Of a DNA stretch of 64,000 bases, positions 11,086 through 21,899 are shown in pieces (positions within the stretch are counted from its first letter, which is position 1; the number at the start of each line of letters is the position of its first letter). The DNA comes from Lachnospiraceae bacterium (GTDB lineage: Bacteria; Bacillota; Clostridia; Lachnospirales; Lachnospiraceae). A model generated the notes under the pieces. That model made no database searches, had not been told where the DNA came from, and saw nothing but the letters and a program-made list of their open reading frames with translations. Where the stretch lies: positions 1 to 64,000 of the forward strand of contig JABUSY010000040.1 of the NCBI GenBank assembly GCA_021442455.1. The letters run 5' to 3'. The translations under genes and the position numbers were made by a program.

Positions 11086-11545
11086 ACATTCAGTAGCACC
11101 CAAACATAATATCATCAAAAATCTAGATTTTTCATTTACACCTCGTATTCTCGATATATCTTTTACTACTTGAGGCAAAGCAGTGAAATAAAAATATAAA
11201 ATATCCATCCAGCTATCTTCGAGCATATCGATCTCCAGGATGAAGCCGGTCGGAAAATCTGCTTCACTATTCTGTCTTAATTCTCCTCAGAAGCTTTTTC
11301 TACTCTTTATTGATGGTATGCTGCTCTGAAATACTATATAAAAACACCATGAACAGTGTAAAAATCACCTGCGTAGACAAAAAGCTCATTTGACTCCCTC
11401 CTTCATTGCAGCAACTTCCATTCAAACGAACGTTAGCACAAAAATAAAAAAGGAAAAAATTCATTCTACTTTGCAGGACCCTGTTCCCACCAGTATCAGC
11501 ATAGGTCTCTCTCCGTGTTTAAGTGCTTGATTTTACACTTAAGTA
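11086..11545. other. Spacer downstream of gltX
   Basis: No gene recognised. Immediately after the gltX stop, a 7-bp inverted repeat (TTAAGTG at 11519-11525 and CACTTAA at 11536-11542) could form a small hairpin. No U-run follows it on the minus strand, so I do not call it a terminator. Confidence 0.3.
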
Positions 11546-13003
11546 TTATAATGTATCATTAATTTTTGCGATTGCTTCCTGAATTCTTTTCACAGTTTCT
11601 TCTCTTCCAATGATAGACAGGATCTCCGTCGCTCCGGCCGGAGTCGCCTGTTTACCAGAAACTGCCACCCGAATCGGCCACATAAACTGATTGATTGTGT
11701 AGCCATTCCTGCCAGCATATCCGGAAAGCACTTGGAACAGACCGACATTACTGTAATCCTCAAAAGCCTCCAGCAGAGAAAGTACCTTCTGAAGTATGTC
11801 CAGCGATGTTTCTATGGTGGATTTTAACTTCTTATGCACATACATCTGCACATCATAATCAGAAACCTCTTCAAAAAAGCCGATCATTTTTCCTATCTCC
11901 GAAAATACAGAAATCCTTGTTTTGACCATTGCGGCAATCCTACGAAGATCATAATCCTTTGTAATGACTTTCTTAATATAAGGAAGAGCCATTTTATAAA
12001 ATTTTTCATCGTCCATGGCCTTCATATATTCGCTGTTCATCCATTTCAGTTTCATCATGTCAAATACTGCCGATGACTTGTTAATCCGCCGGTAATCAAA
12101 TACCTGCACTAGCTCCGACAAAGTATAGATTTCTCGTTTCTCGGATGGGCTCCAACCCAGCAGGGCGACAAAATTGATAATAGCCTCTCTCAGAAAGCCC
12201 TGTTTAACCAAATCCTCATAAGAGAAATTGGCAAAGCGCTTGCTCAGTTTTTGTCCATTTTGATTGTTGATCAGTGGGCAGTGAATATAAATTGGTATTT
12301 CCCATCCGAACGCTTCATAGAGTCTATTATATTTTGGTGTAGAAGACAGATATTCATTTCCTCGCACTACATGAGTGATCCCCATCAGATGGTCGTCAAT
12401 AACGTTAGCAAAATTATAGGTAGGATATTCATCCGATTTGATCAGAATCATATCATTCAATTCAGTATTTTCAACTGTAATATGCCCATAAATTTCATCA
12501 TGGAAGCTAGTTTTTCCTTCCATTGGCATATTCATGCGAATAACATATGATTTACCCTTCGCGAGATTTGCTTCTATTTCCTCTTTTGAAAGATGCAGAC
12601 AGTGCTTATCATAGATAGCAATTTTTTTACCGTTCACCGTAGTTTTCAAAGATGCCAATCGTTCCTTATCACAGAAGCAATAATAGGCGTCACCCTGGTC
12701 AATGAGCTGCTTGGCATATTTGAGATAAAGACCTATGGCATTTCTCTCGCTTTGCACATAAGGTCCGACTCCACCGTCTTTATCAGGACCCTCATCATAA
12801 ACCAGACCAGTCTCTTTCAACGTACGATAAATGATATCCAAAGCGCCATTAATCAACCGCTCTTGATCCGTATCATCAATCCGAAGCATAAAACTCCCGC
12901 CTTCGTGCTTTGCGATCAGATATGCATATAATGCTGTGCGCAAATTTCCTACATGCATTTTGCCAGTGGGACTAGGTGCAAATCTAGTTTTTACTTTTTT
13001 CAT
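11546..13003 (-). CDS. gltX: Glutamate--tRNA ligase
   Basis: A class I aminoacyl-tRNA synthetase charging tRNA-Glu (and possibly tRNA-Gln if the organism uses the amidotransferase route, which is not visible here). The class I HIGH-like signature is in [18 protein letters not shown] near residue 10. The KMSKS-like loop is [10 protein letters not shown]. The rest follows the family in order, including [18 protein letters not shown] and [11 protein letters not shown] chose the ATG at 13003 ([14 protein letters not shown]), which sits nine bases after AGGAG; a start ten codons earlier lacks such a site. The product is 485 residues, a normal length. It is flanked by long gaps and is probably transcribed alone. 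Confidence 0.95.
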   Translation of the reverse strand: MKKVKTRFAPSPTGKMHVGNLRTALYAYLIAKHEGGSFMLRIDDTDQERLINGALDIIYRTLKETGLVYDEGPDKDGGVGPYVQSERNAIGLYLKYAKQLIDQGDAYYCFCDKERLASLKTTVNGKKIAIYDKHCLHLSKEEIEANLAKGKSYVIRMNMPMEGKTSFHDEIYGHITVENTELNDMILIKSDEYPTYNFANVIDDHLMGITHVVRGNEYLSSTPKYNRLYEAFGWEIPIYIHCPLINNQNGQKLSKRFANFSYEDLVKQGFLREAIINFVALLGWSPSEKREIYTLSELVQVFDYRRINKSSAVFDMMKLKWMNSEYMKAMDDEKFYKMALPYIKKVITKDYDLRRIAAMVKTRISVFSEIGKMIGFFEEVSDYDVQMYVHKKLKSTIETSLDILQKVLSLLEAFEDYSNVGLFQVLSGYAGRNGYTINQFMWPIRVAVSGKQATPAGATEILSIIGREETVKRIQEAIAKINDTL

Positions 13004-13685
13004 TATTTTTTCTCCTGTTTTCTTATTTTTCAATCTAATAAACTCTGTTTTTTTCTCTCAGAGACATACATTATGGAATGTTCCGGAATAAATCTTTGCA
13101 CTATTCGGCCTCTGCCGGATAAACTTGTTTCATAAATATCACTGATATTTCCCAAATTCGCTTTATGTTCGAAATAATGCACCGACTCATTATGAGCGTC
13201 ACAATCCACTCGTTAAAATACTACAACAAAAAGATCAGCGAAAACATTAGATTCCATCCAAACACCAGCAGTATATCTTCTTAAATAAATCAAAACAGCC
13301 ATTTGAGTCATGATCAGATTGTCCAGAAATTCACCTTTAAAATTACGTCAGAATGTATGACTACTTCTCACGTTTTATAGAGTATATAAAAATGTATGAT
13401 TCAACATCTGCATCATATTCCTTTCCTCAACACAAGCAAACATTCTCATCATATTCTTGTAAAATGATATCACATTTCAAAATCCCTCTATCCTCTTGCA
13501 TGTACTTGAGATAAAATTATACTTATCTGACTTGCTTTATTTGTCAAGTATCTCTTTTCAATAAACTCTATAAAAAATATTCAATTTTCTTAGCATTATT
13601 CATCTCGATAAAAATTATTGCCGTGTTCAAAACTCAGAACCCATTTTCAATAGGCTGATAACGTTTTTTCAGATTCCCAAATTGA
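13004..13685. other. Spacer between acpP and gltX
   Basis: About 680 bases with no supportable gene. It should contain the promoter of gltX, but I do not see a hexamer pair good enough to mark. Confidence 0.35.
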
Positions 13686-13718
13686 CAAAAGGTGCGGAAT
13701 TAAGACTCCACACCTTTG
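13686..13718 (-). terminator. Hairpin overlapping the acpP stop codon
   Basis: On the minus strand CAAAGGTGTGGA (within the last acpP codons) pairs with TCCGCACCTTTTG just after the stop, giving a stem of about 12 pairs with one bulged base. The following bases are T-rich (CTTTTGTCAATTT) but not a clean U-run. It may terminate or stabilise the acpP transcript. Confidence 0.45.
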
Positions 13719-13936
13719 CCCTTTAAATATTTTATTACGGAACCAACTGTTTTCAGGTTTGTCAGATCATCAGCCGATATCTCAATGGAATACTCTTCCT
13801 CAAGAGACATAACCAGCTCAAATAGATCCAGTGAATCGGCATCCAGATCATCTTTAAAATTAGTTTCTTCCGTAATACTATCCTCCTCACAGTGAAACTG
13901 TTCAGCAAGAATCCGCTTCATTTTTTCTAATAACAT
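13700..13936 (-). CDS. acpP: Acyl carrier protein
   Basis: A 78-residue acyl carrier protein that holds growing acyl chains in fatty-acid synthesis. The phosphopantetheine attachment serine is in DLDADSLDLFELVMSLEEE. The first helix (LLEKMKRILAEQF) and the acidic second half are typical. The ATG at 13936 follows GAGGAG with good spacing; the longer upstream frame has no such site. Usually acpP lies among fatty-acid genes such as plsX or fabD, but none is present here: the neighbours are gltX and an ftsW-type gene, both separated by spacers. The prosthetic group comes from CoA, which is notable given the broken coaE nearby. Confidence 0.93.
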   Translation of the reverse strand: MLLEKMKRILAEQFHCEEDSITEETNFKDDLDADSLDLFELVMSLEEEYSIEISADDLTNLKTVGSVIKYLKGKGVES

Positions 13937-14067
13937 ACTTTTTCTCCTCTGATTTTTACATTGTAGAATAATATAAATCCTTCTCTCCTTCCAAAGATAT
14001 AGCACACAACATATCCTGCAGGTCTAAAAGCAATTTAACAATTTATCTATGATTTGTCAATATGTTT

Positions 14068-15246
14068 TTATCCTTTCAAGAAGATATTTTGTTGAAAATG
14101 TATTGCTCTTGAAACACTCAACGCGATTCCAATCTCTGTCATCAGAAACAAAGCTGAAGTCCCTCCGTAACTGACGAAGGGAAGCGTAACTCCAGTAGTT
14201 GGTATCACATTCAGTACGACGAAAATGTTTAGAATAACCTGCAGGGATATATGAATGAATATCCCGCCGACTATCAATGTTCCATACAAATCTGGAGCAT
14301 TTTGTGCAATGCAAAATAGTCTATACAACAAATATCCTAACAGCAACAACACCAAAATCGCTCCAAACAACCCAAACTCCTCACAGATAACGGCAAAAAT
14401 CATATCATTTTGCGCCTCAGGAATCATAATCAACTTTTGTATGCTGTTTCCAAGACCTTTTCCTAAAAAACTGCCTGCTCCGATAGCATATAGGCCCTGA
14501 AGCACCTGATAACCTCCCATGGAAGAATATTTCTCAGGATCTATCCAGGCAAGAAGCCTTCGAATTCGAAAATTTGAGCTTCCATTCATATTCTGTGAAA
14601 GATAAAAAATACTTACAGCCACAATCAATACAAACACAATTACTGCAATCAGAAACGGTTTAATCTTTGGATGAACTAGAAAAATCATGAAACAGCAAAT
14701 CCCCTGAATGATCAGAGCAGTACTCAGATTTTCTGTAAAATAATAAGCTCCTACTGCCTGAATACCCCCCAGCAATAAAAGACAGATCACCGATTTTGTC
14801 GAATTTATCTGTTTTTCAATTTTTAGTATAATATAAGACAGGAAGAGGATTAACGCAATCTTAGCTATCTCCGACGGCTGGAACTGAATGCCAAAATTCA
14901 GCCAGCGTTTTGAACCTCCTGCTTCCACTCCAAAACGGCTATACTTTACCATTGCCATCAAAACCAGTGATAGTACAAATAGAAAAGGCGACCATCTTAG
15001 AAACAGATGATAGTCCATTCTGGAAATCAGAAAAGCAACTACTACTGACAAAAGGCTAATCAAAGCCTGATGCCTAAAATAATACATATCATCGTTCCAT
15101 TGCATTGCTGCCTCATAAGAACTGGCACTGTAAAGCATCAATAGTCCAAAACAAATTAATACAATCACAACAGACAGTAGATTATAATCATAAAAATCTG
15201 CCTTCTGCCATTCCTTTTTTATCTTCCTCACAGAACGCCTTTGCAT
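14068..15246 (-). CDS. ftsW: SEDS-family peptidoglycan polymerase, FtsW type
   Basis: A polytopic membrane protein of the SEDS (shape, elongation, division, sporulation) family, which polymerises lipid II into glycan strands with a partner penicillin-binding protein. About ten hydrophobic segments are visible. Family markers are LMLYSASSYEA after the first helix, KRWLNFGIQFQPSEIAK in the middle, and ATGVTLPFVSYGG-like TTGVTLPFVSYGGTSALF near the end. The last marker and the closing EIGIALSVSR favour FtsW over RodA, though SpoVE is not excluded. I chose the ATG at 15246 (MQRRSVRK), seven bases after GGGAG; an ATG eight codons upstream has a weaker site. The product is 392 residues, normal for the family. 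No pbp gene is adjacent. Confidence 0.85.
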   Translation of the reverse strand: MQRRSVRKIKKEWQKADFYDYNLLSVVIVLICFGLLMLYSASSYEAAMQWNDDMYYFRHQALISLLSVVVAFLISRMDYHLFLRWSPFLFVLSLVLMAMVKYSRFGVEAGGSKRWLNFGIQFQPSEIAKIALILFLSYIILKIEKQINSTKSVICLLLLGGIQAVGAYYFTENLSTALIIQGICCFMIFLVHPKIKPFLIAVIVFVLIVAVSIFYLSQNMNGSSNFRIRRLLAWIDPEKYSSMGGYQVLQGLYAIGAGSFLGKGLGNSIQKLIMIPEAQNDMIFAVICEEFGLFGAILVLLLLGYLLYRLFCIAQNAPDLYGTLIVGGIFIHISLQVILNIFVVLNVIPTTGVTLPFVSYGGTSALFLMTEIGIALSVSRAIHFQQNIFLKG

Positions 15247-18200
15247 ATATTTACTCCCAAGATTGCTCATTTTCCAACTTTATTCTGAAAAAATCTGTTT
15301 GATTATAACATATTCCTTCCAGAATGTAAACTTTAATCTTTTCACAAAACAGTAATCAGATCCTTCATCGTTCTTCTGATTATTTAAAACTTTTTATTTT
15401 TCTAAAATGTTATACTGTAGATTACAGGTTACTCACTTCAAAAGCAGTCGGTAAAAATGTGAATAAGATAAACTCAAATAATTAGCTTTTAATATCAATC
15501 GATTTATCATCGTGCTTTTAATAACTCGAAAATTTTAATGACATCAGGCTTCTCACAGAGAAGATGGCCGATACATCTTTTCCCAGGTGGAAATCTCGCA
15601 CACTTTAATCGTCTTTCATCTAAACATACTTGCGATGCTTTTGAGCTATATATACCCTGCAATAAAGAATTGCTATCGATATCTTCCTTTTTATAAAAAT
15701 TTACAATTACTTAGCATATTTGACGAACATCTTCAACGAAGTTTGTATCAGCCTATTCATGTTTCTAGACGGCTACATCGAAGACCTGAACATGTCAACC
15801 ATAAACTCAAAAAGAGCTCTGTAAGATAACTCTCAATATCAATTATCTGATCCTACTGGCCTTCTGAGCATTTGTTCGTCTGACATAAGACTTTGTATTC
15901 TATTATTTTCAGTATAACTCTCCCCAGATTATTCATCTGTTGTTATACAAGAAATATCAGAAAACCAGCCTTGTGCATCATATAAATCAAACAAACAATG
16001 GAATACCACCCATCACGGTACCACTATTCTGGACAGAACTGGGTGTATTATGAATAAAGAAAAGATATTAATTCACTCCGCATTTTCCAGCCAGAAAGTA
16101 AAATCCTGATCTAGAAAATACGAAAAGGTGGATATAAAAAACTTTATCACTATTGTAATAATCACGGAGCTAGGTGAAAGGTAAGAGAATTTCACTATTC
16201 AGCTATTCTAATTCGCCAAGTAGCAATCTACGAACCAGCTGCAAGGGGCATCGATAAGTTTCGTGGCGCTATGTTACCATTGTCGTCTCAGCTGTCGCTG
16301 CATGATATTTTTGTATCTCAACCAATGAAAACCACATTTTAAACACTGACCTTTCAAGTGTCACTATTTTCATGAAAAATCATTTTTTGATATTATCGGA
16401 AGAAAACAAACAAATTGTTTAAATGAATCAATGCAGATGACGTTAAAATATGCCAAATAACTCTCAGATGCAACTACAGCCCCGTCAAAATAACTTCCGA
16501 TATCCTTCCGTCTGGTTCCATATCTAAGATTTTCCTGAAATCTTCCTGTATTGCTATGGGATATGCACTTTTCCCTCGTACATCACCTGCAACCTGACGT
16601 ATAAAAGGAATGAAAATATCTCTTTTCCCCTATTACTAGGTAAATCATAATATTGAAATATAACCTCAAAAAAAACAGAAAAAAAGTCTATTCAATCATT
16701 TTAGTAGATAGAATAAATAATTCGCAGCATACAGGAACAGCTTGATTTTTAAGAATTTCTACGTCTTTAACCCCATCATTTGACGCTCTAGTCACGTCTC
16801 TTCCTTTTTGAATATGCTAAAAAATCCCGGAAAAAAATAAGCACTTGCCTAATCACAAACGATGCGTTCATTCTAATAATTGATCTTTTCTCCTTGGAAA
16901 TTTTCAATATTTTGATATGTTTGGTCTAGAATTTCCTAAATCTCATTCAAATTCTCTTGGAATTTTTTATCATAAAATGATAAAATCATCTTAAAATATC
17001 TGATTCAGCTATCATAACGAGTTCGACTGGAAAATCTACTAGCATATGAACATATATCTATAAATTTGAGATAAATATACAAAATATCCGAAAGAATAAA
17101 AAAGGCGCTTACTGTGCGCGTATTCAAGACTTTTCAAACAACTCTTATCACATCTAGAGTGAAAACAGAACTTGCACAATAAAGAGAAAGTTCTACTCTG
17201 CTAAGAGTTGGCTGAAATAGATGGCCTGATACATACATATATCAGAGACTTTCGGATAATATTTGACATCGATGCAGCAAACATCTACTTCGATATAACT
17301 TTTTCCTGTACGACTGACAAAACAATTCTTAGCTCTATATCAAGGCCTATTTTAAAAGACAAATATTGTATTGTCAGTGTCACCTTTTACGCTTATCCTC
17401 CTCTATATTCATCCATCGCTGGAAGCTTAAAGACTTTCATTACCATCTGAAAAACTAAGAACCGATAAAAAGACTGTAAGCGACTACTTTTCTATATTTT
17501 ATATTTCTATACAATCGAACGCGATAGCAAAATATATCCACTTCTGTCTTAACCGCAACCTCATTTTTCTTAACGGCATTCTGGAACAGGATTACTGGTC
17601 CAAGGTCCAACAGCCTTATATACAATTCCATCGAATAAGACACTCACTTTATAAATATTCTCCATCAAAATAATGAAAGAACTTGGATTTTACCTGCAGA
17701 GAAAACACAAAATAATCGAACTGGCCCGATGATATTACCCCGATGATTAAATGAACATAATCAAAGGATATTTTCAAAAACTCCATACGTGGATATCCTA
17801 TATGCTGCTTTCATTTTAAAAAGATATCCGTTATGTTAAAGAATTACTCGTTCTTCGGCCTAAGAAACTACCAGAACCAGAACTAACTTCCTCTATAAAT
17901 CCAGAAAAACAAAATGTCAGAAATACCTACATGTCTATATTCTCCTCATATCAAATTCTAAACACTGTGAAACAGAAGAAAGCTGTATTTTCCTACTCGC
18001 TAGAACATACATTACGGGACGCTCTATGAGTATACTCAAGGTATAACTAGTCTCTTGACATTTCTAAAAATACAATCTGCATAGAAGCTATATGTTAGGT
18101 ACCTGATGTGCAGATATCTTTTTCGGAATACTGATGTCTATCCAGAAAATCATTGAACATTTTTCATTGATATAAACATAAAAACCCAATGTCATCTTCA

Positions 18201-19139
18201 ACTCTTTTTTGCATCTATTTCCCTGACTCAAATAATACAGCAGAAGATTTTCTTGCTCACGAATTTTTTCCCCTACATCCTCCATTTGTATCATCTCTAT
18301 GGTAAAAACTAGCACGGTCTTCGTCTATTTTTTTGTCGTCTGACTGTGCATTCAGAAATATATATGACGACATATCCTTACCCGCGAACAACTTGTCAAT
18401 CATCTTTGTTATATGCTTTAATCATCCGCATGATATAATCCTATTTAATAAATTTTCCTGCTTCTTACCCTCTATCCCCCCCCTAACACAACGTTCAATA
18501 TCATCATAATTACAAATTCTAGTATCACTATATCGAAATGTACTCTTTTCGCTGATTCTGATGTCAGATCTATGTCCATCACACAAAACACGATGCCAAT
18601 AAACAGATAAAGAAACAACGGTGAAATTAGTCCTGTCATAAAAAACGATAATAATTGCAGTCAGTGACTCTACAATCTCAAACAAAACCCTATATAAAAA
18701 AATTTTCAACAATCCCACGCTTTTCAGGAATATAGAAATAATCACCCTTTCCAAGAAATTTTAAATGGCAATTCCAAGCGCCAACATATAGAACTTCAGC
18801 TATACTAATGTTATTCTCTCTAGAATGTATGCTAAAAAACACGCTCACCGACATACCCTTTTATCGTTTTGATTAAGGTTTTTCAACTGCATTTTTCTTT
18901 CGAGCACATCTACCTGACAAATTCCAGAACTCAGAAAAAATGTTTCTATATTTGTATCCATAAATAAGGAGCAGCAATAATCAGACAAATGCTTCCAGCA
19001 TAACGCCAAAAAATAAGCCTATTAATGCTTTTCACAATATGCAAAAGATTTTTTCATCTTCAACCAGAAATCTGTGTATAAAACAATCAAAAACTTCAAT
19101 GCAGAATTTTCTCCACATCGAAGCTCTCTTATGCGCCGA
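15247..19139. other. 3.9 kb gap downstream of rpsR
   Basis: No intact gene. In related Clostridia the genes after rpsR are often gdpP, rplI and dnaB, together about this size, but I could not find convincing traces of them. The minus strand has protein-like pieces, for example DIGSYFDGAVVASESYLAYF around 16430-16520 and a 110-codon frame at 18422-18754 with no known motif. A possible T-box remnant is listed separately. An eight-C run occurs near 18476-18483. Confidence 0.4.
16014..16030 (-). promoter_or_regulatory. Possible remnant of a T-box leader
   Basis: On the minus strand the sequence reads AGAATAGTGGTACCGTG, close to the conserved T-box core (AGGGTGGNACCGCG) that pairs with uncharged tRNA. 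Eleven of thirteen bases of the core agree. No intact aminoacyl-tRNA synthetase or amino-acid gene follows within the next 700 bases on that strand, so if it is real it is probably a leftover of a lost gene. A chance match cannot be ruled out. Confidence 0.3.
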
Positions 19140-19400
19140 TCAATCATCTACATAAGGCATGAGCGCCATATGTCTTGCGCGTTTCACTGCAACTGTAACC
19201 GCTCTCTGATGTTTCGCACAGTTTCCAGTTATTCTTCTTGGAAGAATTTTTTCTTTTTCAAAAACATATTTCTGTAACTTATTCACATCTTTGTAATCAA
19301 TGATATTGTCTTTTCCACAGAATACACATACTTTTCTTCTTCTTCGGGATACTTTCTTTATCATCGAAACATCGTCTTTATCATTATTATTGAATGCCAT
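19140..19400 (-). CDS. rpsR: Small ribosomal subunit protein S18
   Basis: Ribosomal protein S18, which binds with S6 to the central domain of 16S rRNA. Family signatures are [12 protein letters not shown] near the start, [12 protein letters not shown], and the C-terminal [22 protein letters not shown]. The ATG at 19400 (MAFNNNDK) lies after AAAGGAG with good spacing, giving 86 residues; a start seven codons earlier overlaps that site. It sits only 49 bases after rpsF. In most Firmicutes ssb lies between these two genes; here there is no room for it. Confidence 0.95.
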   Translation of the reverse strand: MAFNNNDKDDVSMIKKVSRRRRKVCVFCGKDNIIDYKDVNKLQKYVFEKEKILPRRITGNCAKHQRAVTVAVKRARHMALMPYVDD

Positions 19401-19449
19401 CTGTTTTTCTCCTTTCACAATATTTTATTATTCATTCAATGAAATTCCT

Positions 19450-19740
19450 TTATTTGACGTCTTTACGGATAATCAAGTATCTCAACACACTGTCTATGAT
19501 GCGTACATGTTTTTCCACTTCCTCCGGACATACTGTATCTGCTGCAAACTGAATAAAATAGTAGAAACCTTCACGTTGATGTTGAATTGCATAAGCCAGT
19601 CTCTTTTTGTCCCATTCTTCAACTTTTTCGATAATGCCATTGTAACAGGTGATATAGCCTTTTATTTTTTCAACAACGATTGTTCTTTCTTCGTCTTCCA
19701 ATTTAGCATTCACAATTAACGCTAATTCATATTTGTTCAT
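19450..19740 (-). CDS. rpsF: Small ribosomal subunit protein S6
   Basis: Ribosomal protein S6, 96 residues, beginning MNKYELALIVNAKLEDEER. The middle contains the usual WDKKRLAYAIQHQREGFYYF, which contacts S18 and rRNA. AAGGAGG precedes the ATG. It is transcribed before rpsR. The 108-base spacer upstream separates it from the PHP-domain gene and should carry its promoter and leader. I did not identify a clear S6:S18 autoregulatory leader. Confidence 0.95.
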   Translation of the reverse strand: MNKYELALIVNAKLEDEERTIVVEKIKGYITCYNGIIEKVEEWDKKRLAYAIQHQREGFYYFIQFAADTVCPEEVEKHVRIIDSVLRYLIIRKDVK

Positions 19741-19848
19741 GCTGTTTTCCTCCTTCTGGTCTTTTGGCTTCCTGATTTTTCACAAGAAACAAGGATGTAG
19801 AAACTCTTCCATTGGTAATGATGCGAACATAATGGATCTTAATCAATT

Positions 19849-20685
19849 TCAAATGTAAAATTTTTCCGAATTTTTCTGGAATTCCTTATATTTTGGAAAT
19901 ATTTGCCTCAACTCCTTTCTTCTTTTTCTCGTCTTACTAGCTGCTCCCAGTTTGTTAAAGATGAAAAAACCATCCACACGGAATATGTTCCATTTACCAA
20001 GTTTTTCCCGAAAAGTACTTTCATAAAAGGAACCTCCGCAGCATATATGCGGCCTTTCCTTTATATAGGCAATCAGATCGTTTTCATTCCGGATGAAATC
20101 TGGAAGATCTGTCCAACCTTTTCCGATGCATTCTAGTTTATGGGCATCGCTTCCTCCGAATCCAGGACATCTATACTTAAGAGCCAATTTCTCGGCGCTC
20201 AGATTGATTTCCTGTCTCTCACAAGCATTGTAAATCTCTATGAAGTCAAATTGCTCTATTAACTTTTGATTTCCTCGTTTGGAATACTTTTGCTTCCGTT
20301 CACGAGTGGTCACTACACTGAGATATTTTTCCCCATAGGGATGAGCCGGACCAATGATCCCTCCGTAATGATGTACAAGGTTAATCAATGCGACAATTGG
20401 AACTCCTCTCATCTCCAAAATTCGAAACTTCATACCCACTGGCATAATAATCAGCATATGCCCACAATCAAGCGTGTCATATTCCACGCCCTTCAGTACA
20501 ACAAAATCCGTATATGCTTTTCCTTTTATTGAATTTTTCCATTCCCTGTATCCATCATAAGAATTATGATCGGATACTAGCATTCCTCCGAAGCCCATGT
20601 CCTTTAGTCGCCGGATGTATTCTTCAATCATAATCTTTCCATCCAGAGAGCCTTCTTTTGTATGACAGTGCATATCAAATTTCAT
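19849..20685 (-). CDS. PHP-domain metal-dependent phosphoesterase
   Basis: A 278-residue protein with the polymerase and histidinol phosphatase (PHP) fold. The metal-binding motifs appear in family order: FDMHCHTKEGS at the N-terminus (H6, H8), VSDHNS near residue 40, GVEYDT, GPAHPYG around residue 115, and FGGSDAHK near residue 185. Such stand-alone PHP proteins hydrolyse phosphoester substrates, but the particular substrate cannot be read from sequence. Histidinol phosphatase is possible, although the motif spacing does not single it out. The ATG at 20685 is eight bases after AAAGGAG; a GTG three codons upstream is less likely. It lies upstream of rpsF on the same strand with a 108-base gap. 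Confidence 0.8.
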   Translation of the reverse strand: MKFDMHCHTKEGSLDGKIMIEEYIRRLKDMGFGGMLVSDHNSYDGYREWKNSIKGKAYTDFVVLKGVEYDTLDCGHMLIIMPVGMKFRILEMRGVPIVALINLVHHYGGIIGPAHPYGEKYLSVVTTRERKQKYSKRGNQKLIEQFDFIEIYNACERQEINLSAEKLALKYRCPGFGGSDAHKLECIGKGWTDLPDFIRNENDLIAYIKERPHICCGGSFYESTFREKLGKWNIFRVDGFFIFNKLGAASKTRKRRKELRQIFPKYKEFQKNSEKFYI

Positions 20686-21219
20686 TGCATTCACTCCTTT
20701 GAATCTAGCTGATTATATCACATCCCACTTCTCTTTGATAAGAGATAATTTGTGAATTTCATACGATAAAATCACCCCTATTTCCAGCTTTCCACTGTTT
20801 CTTTTGCTCCAATGCCAGAAATATATGCTAATAAAATAAAAGTTCTAGTATAATATATAAACTAAGCACGTATAAACCGGCTAATATGTAAAAACTACCA
20901 GCTTGCAACTGTCTAACCGTTCATCATAAATCTTTATGTAGATTAAATGCCTAGCAAATCGGATCACATCATATTCTCCCGATGCTTAGCTATTTTGAAC
21001 TTCTGAAACATAAAAAGATTAACACAAAAAGACCTGATTACAAATTACCTCCATACATGTTCTCTCCCCAAAATAGATATTCGCTGTAGAACTTCCAATA
21101 AAACAATAACAAAGAGCAGTAATATTGTTCTTTCAACATTAAAAACTCTGAGCATTCATCCAAACAGCTAGCTGTACATAAGTCCAGACATTAAAGTTTA
21201 TGCTTTTATACTTTTTCTT
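20686..21219. other. Gene-free spacer
   Basis: About 530 AT-rich bases between the broken tetR-type gene and the PHP gene. I see no gene, RNA or convincing signal. Confidence 0.4.
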
Positions 21220-21750
21220 TTATTTTATAATTTGCTTCGCAAGTTCCAAAATCACAATTTTTAACTGACCTACGAAAACTACCGGTTCCATCTTACAACC
21301 TTCCTCCATCCACTGAACCACTGCAGATAAATACGCATCACAAAAAGTCAGTATAAGATCCTGATTTTTATCTGTCTTGCAGACATCACGGACAAAAAAT
21401 GTTATAATCGGCGTAACGGATACATAAAAATATTCACAAAAGGAATTCTGTCCTTCAATCCTAAAAGCACTTTTATAAAATTTCTGATCCCTATAAAACA
21501 ACTCACCAACAGCGATTGGCAAATCCGATCCACTTTCATAGTCATGCCTACTCACCATGCCAATGAAAGCCGTATAAAAAATTCAGTTTACTAGATCATA
21601 TTTGTCTTTAAAGTGATAAGAAAAGCTCTTGTGATTTATTCCACAACCTTCACATATATCTATGACGCTAATCTTCTTGAAAGGTTTTTCTTTCATCAAT
21701 CTTTTCATAGAAAACACTAGAGCACTTTTGGTTATATTAATATCCGGCAT
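21220..21750 (-). pseudogene. TetR-family regulator interrupted by one in-frame stop
   Basis: A TetR/AcrR-type transcription regulator of the DhaS-like branch. The helix-turn-helix is intact: KSALVFSMKRLMKEKPFKKI, then VIDICEGCGINHKSFSYHFK and DKYDLVN. A TGA at 21583-21585 then ends the frame. Translation through it continues without any shift as IFYTAFIGMVSRHDYESGS and a complete ligand-binding-like C-terminal domain to a stop at 21220. The family often has Trp at that point, so a single TGG to TGA change explains it. Intact genes here use TGG for Trp, so recoding is unlikely. The likely start is the ATG at 21750 (MPDINITK). This is a recently broken gene; a truncated DNA-binding peptide could still be made. 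Confidence 0.75.
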
Positions 21751-21899
21751 ATCATCACATCCAACCCTCATCGTTACACTTTTAGCAATAACCATAATTA
21801 TCATAACATATTTTCATCAATTTGTGAATGAAAATTTCATTTTCTTCCCAATGTGAATAAAAAAAAAAAAAAACAATTCCATTTTAAAAATTTTCACCC

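Noticed and set aside
15247..19139. gdpP, rplI and dnaB pseudogenes expected downstream of rpsR
   Set aside because: The gap size fits, but I could not find DHH, L9 or helicase motifs on either strand.
21583..21585. UGA read as tryptophan (alternative genetic code)
   Set aside because: The TGA in the tetR-type gene sits where Trp is expected, but intact genes such as polA and ilvB use TGG, no intact gene has an internal TGA, and neighbouring genes carry other stop types.
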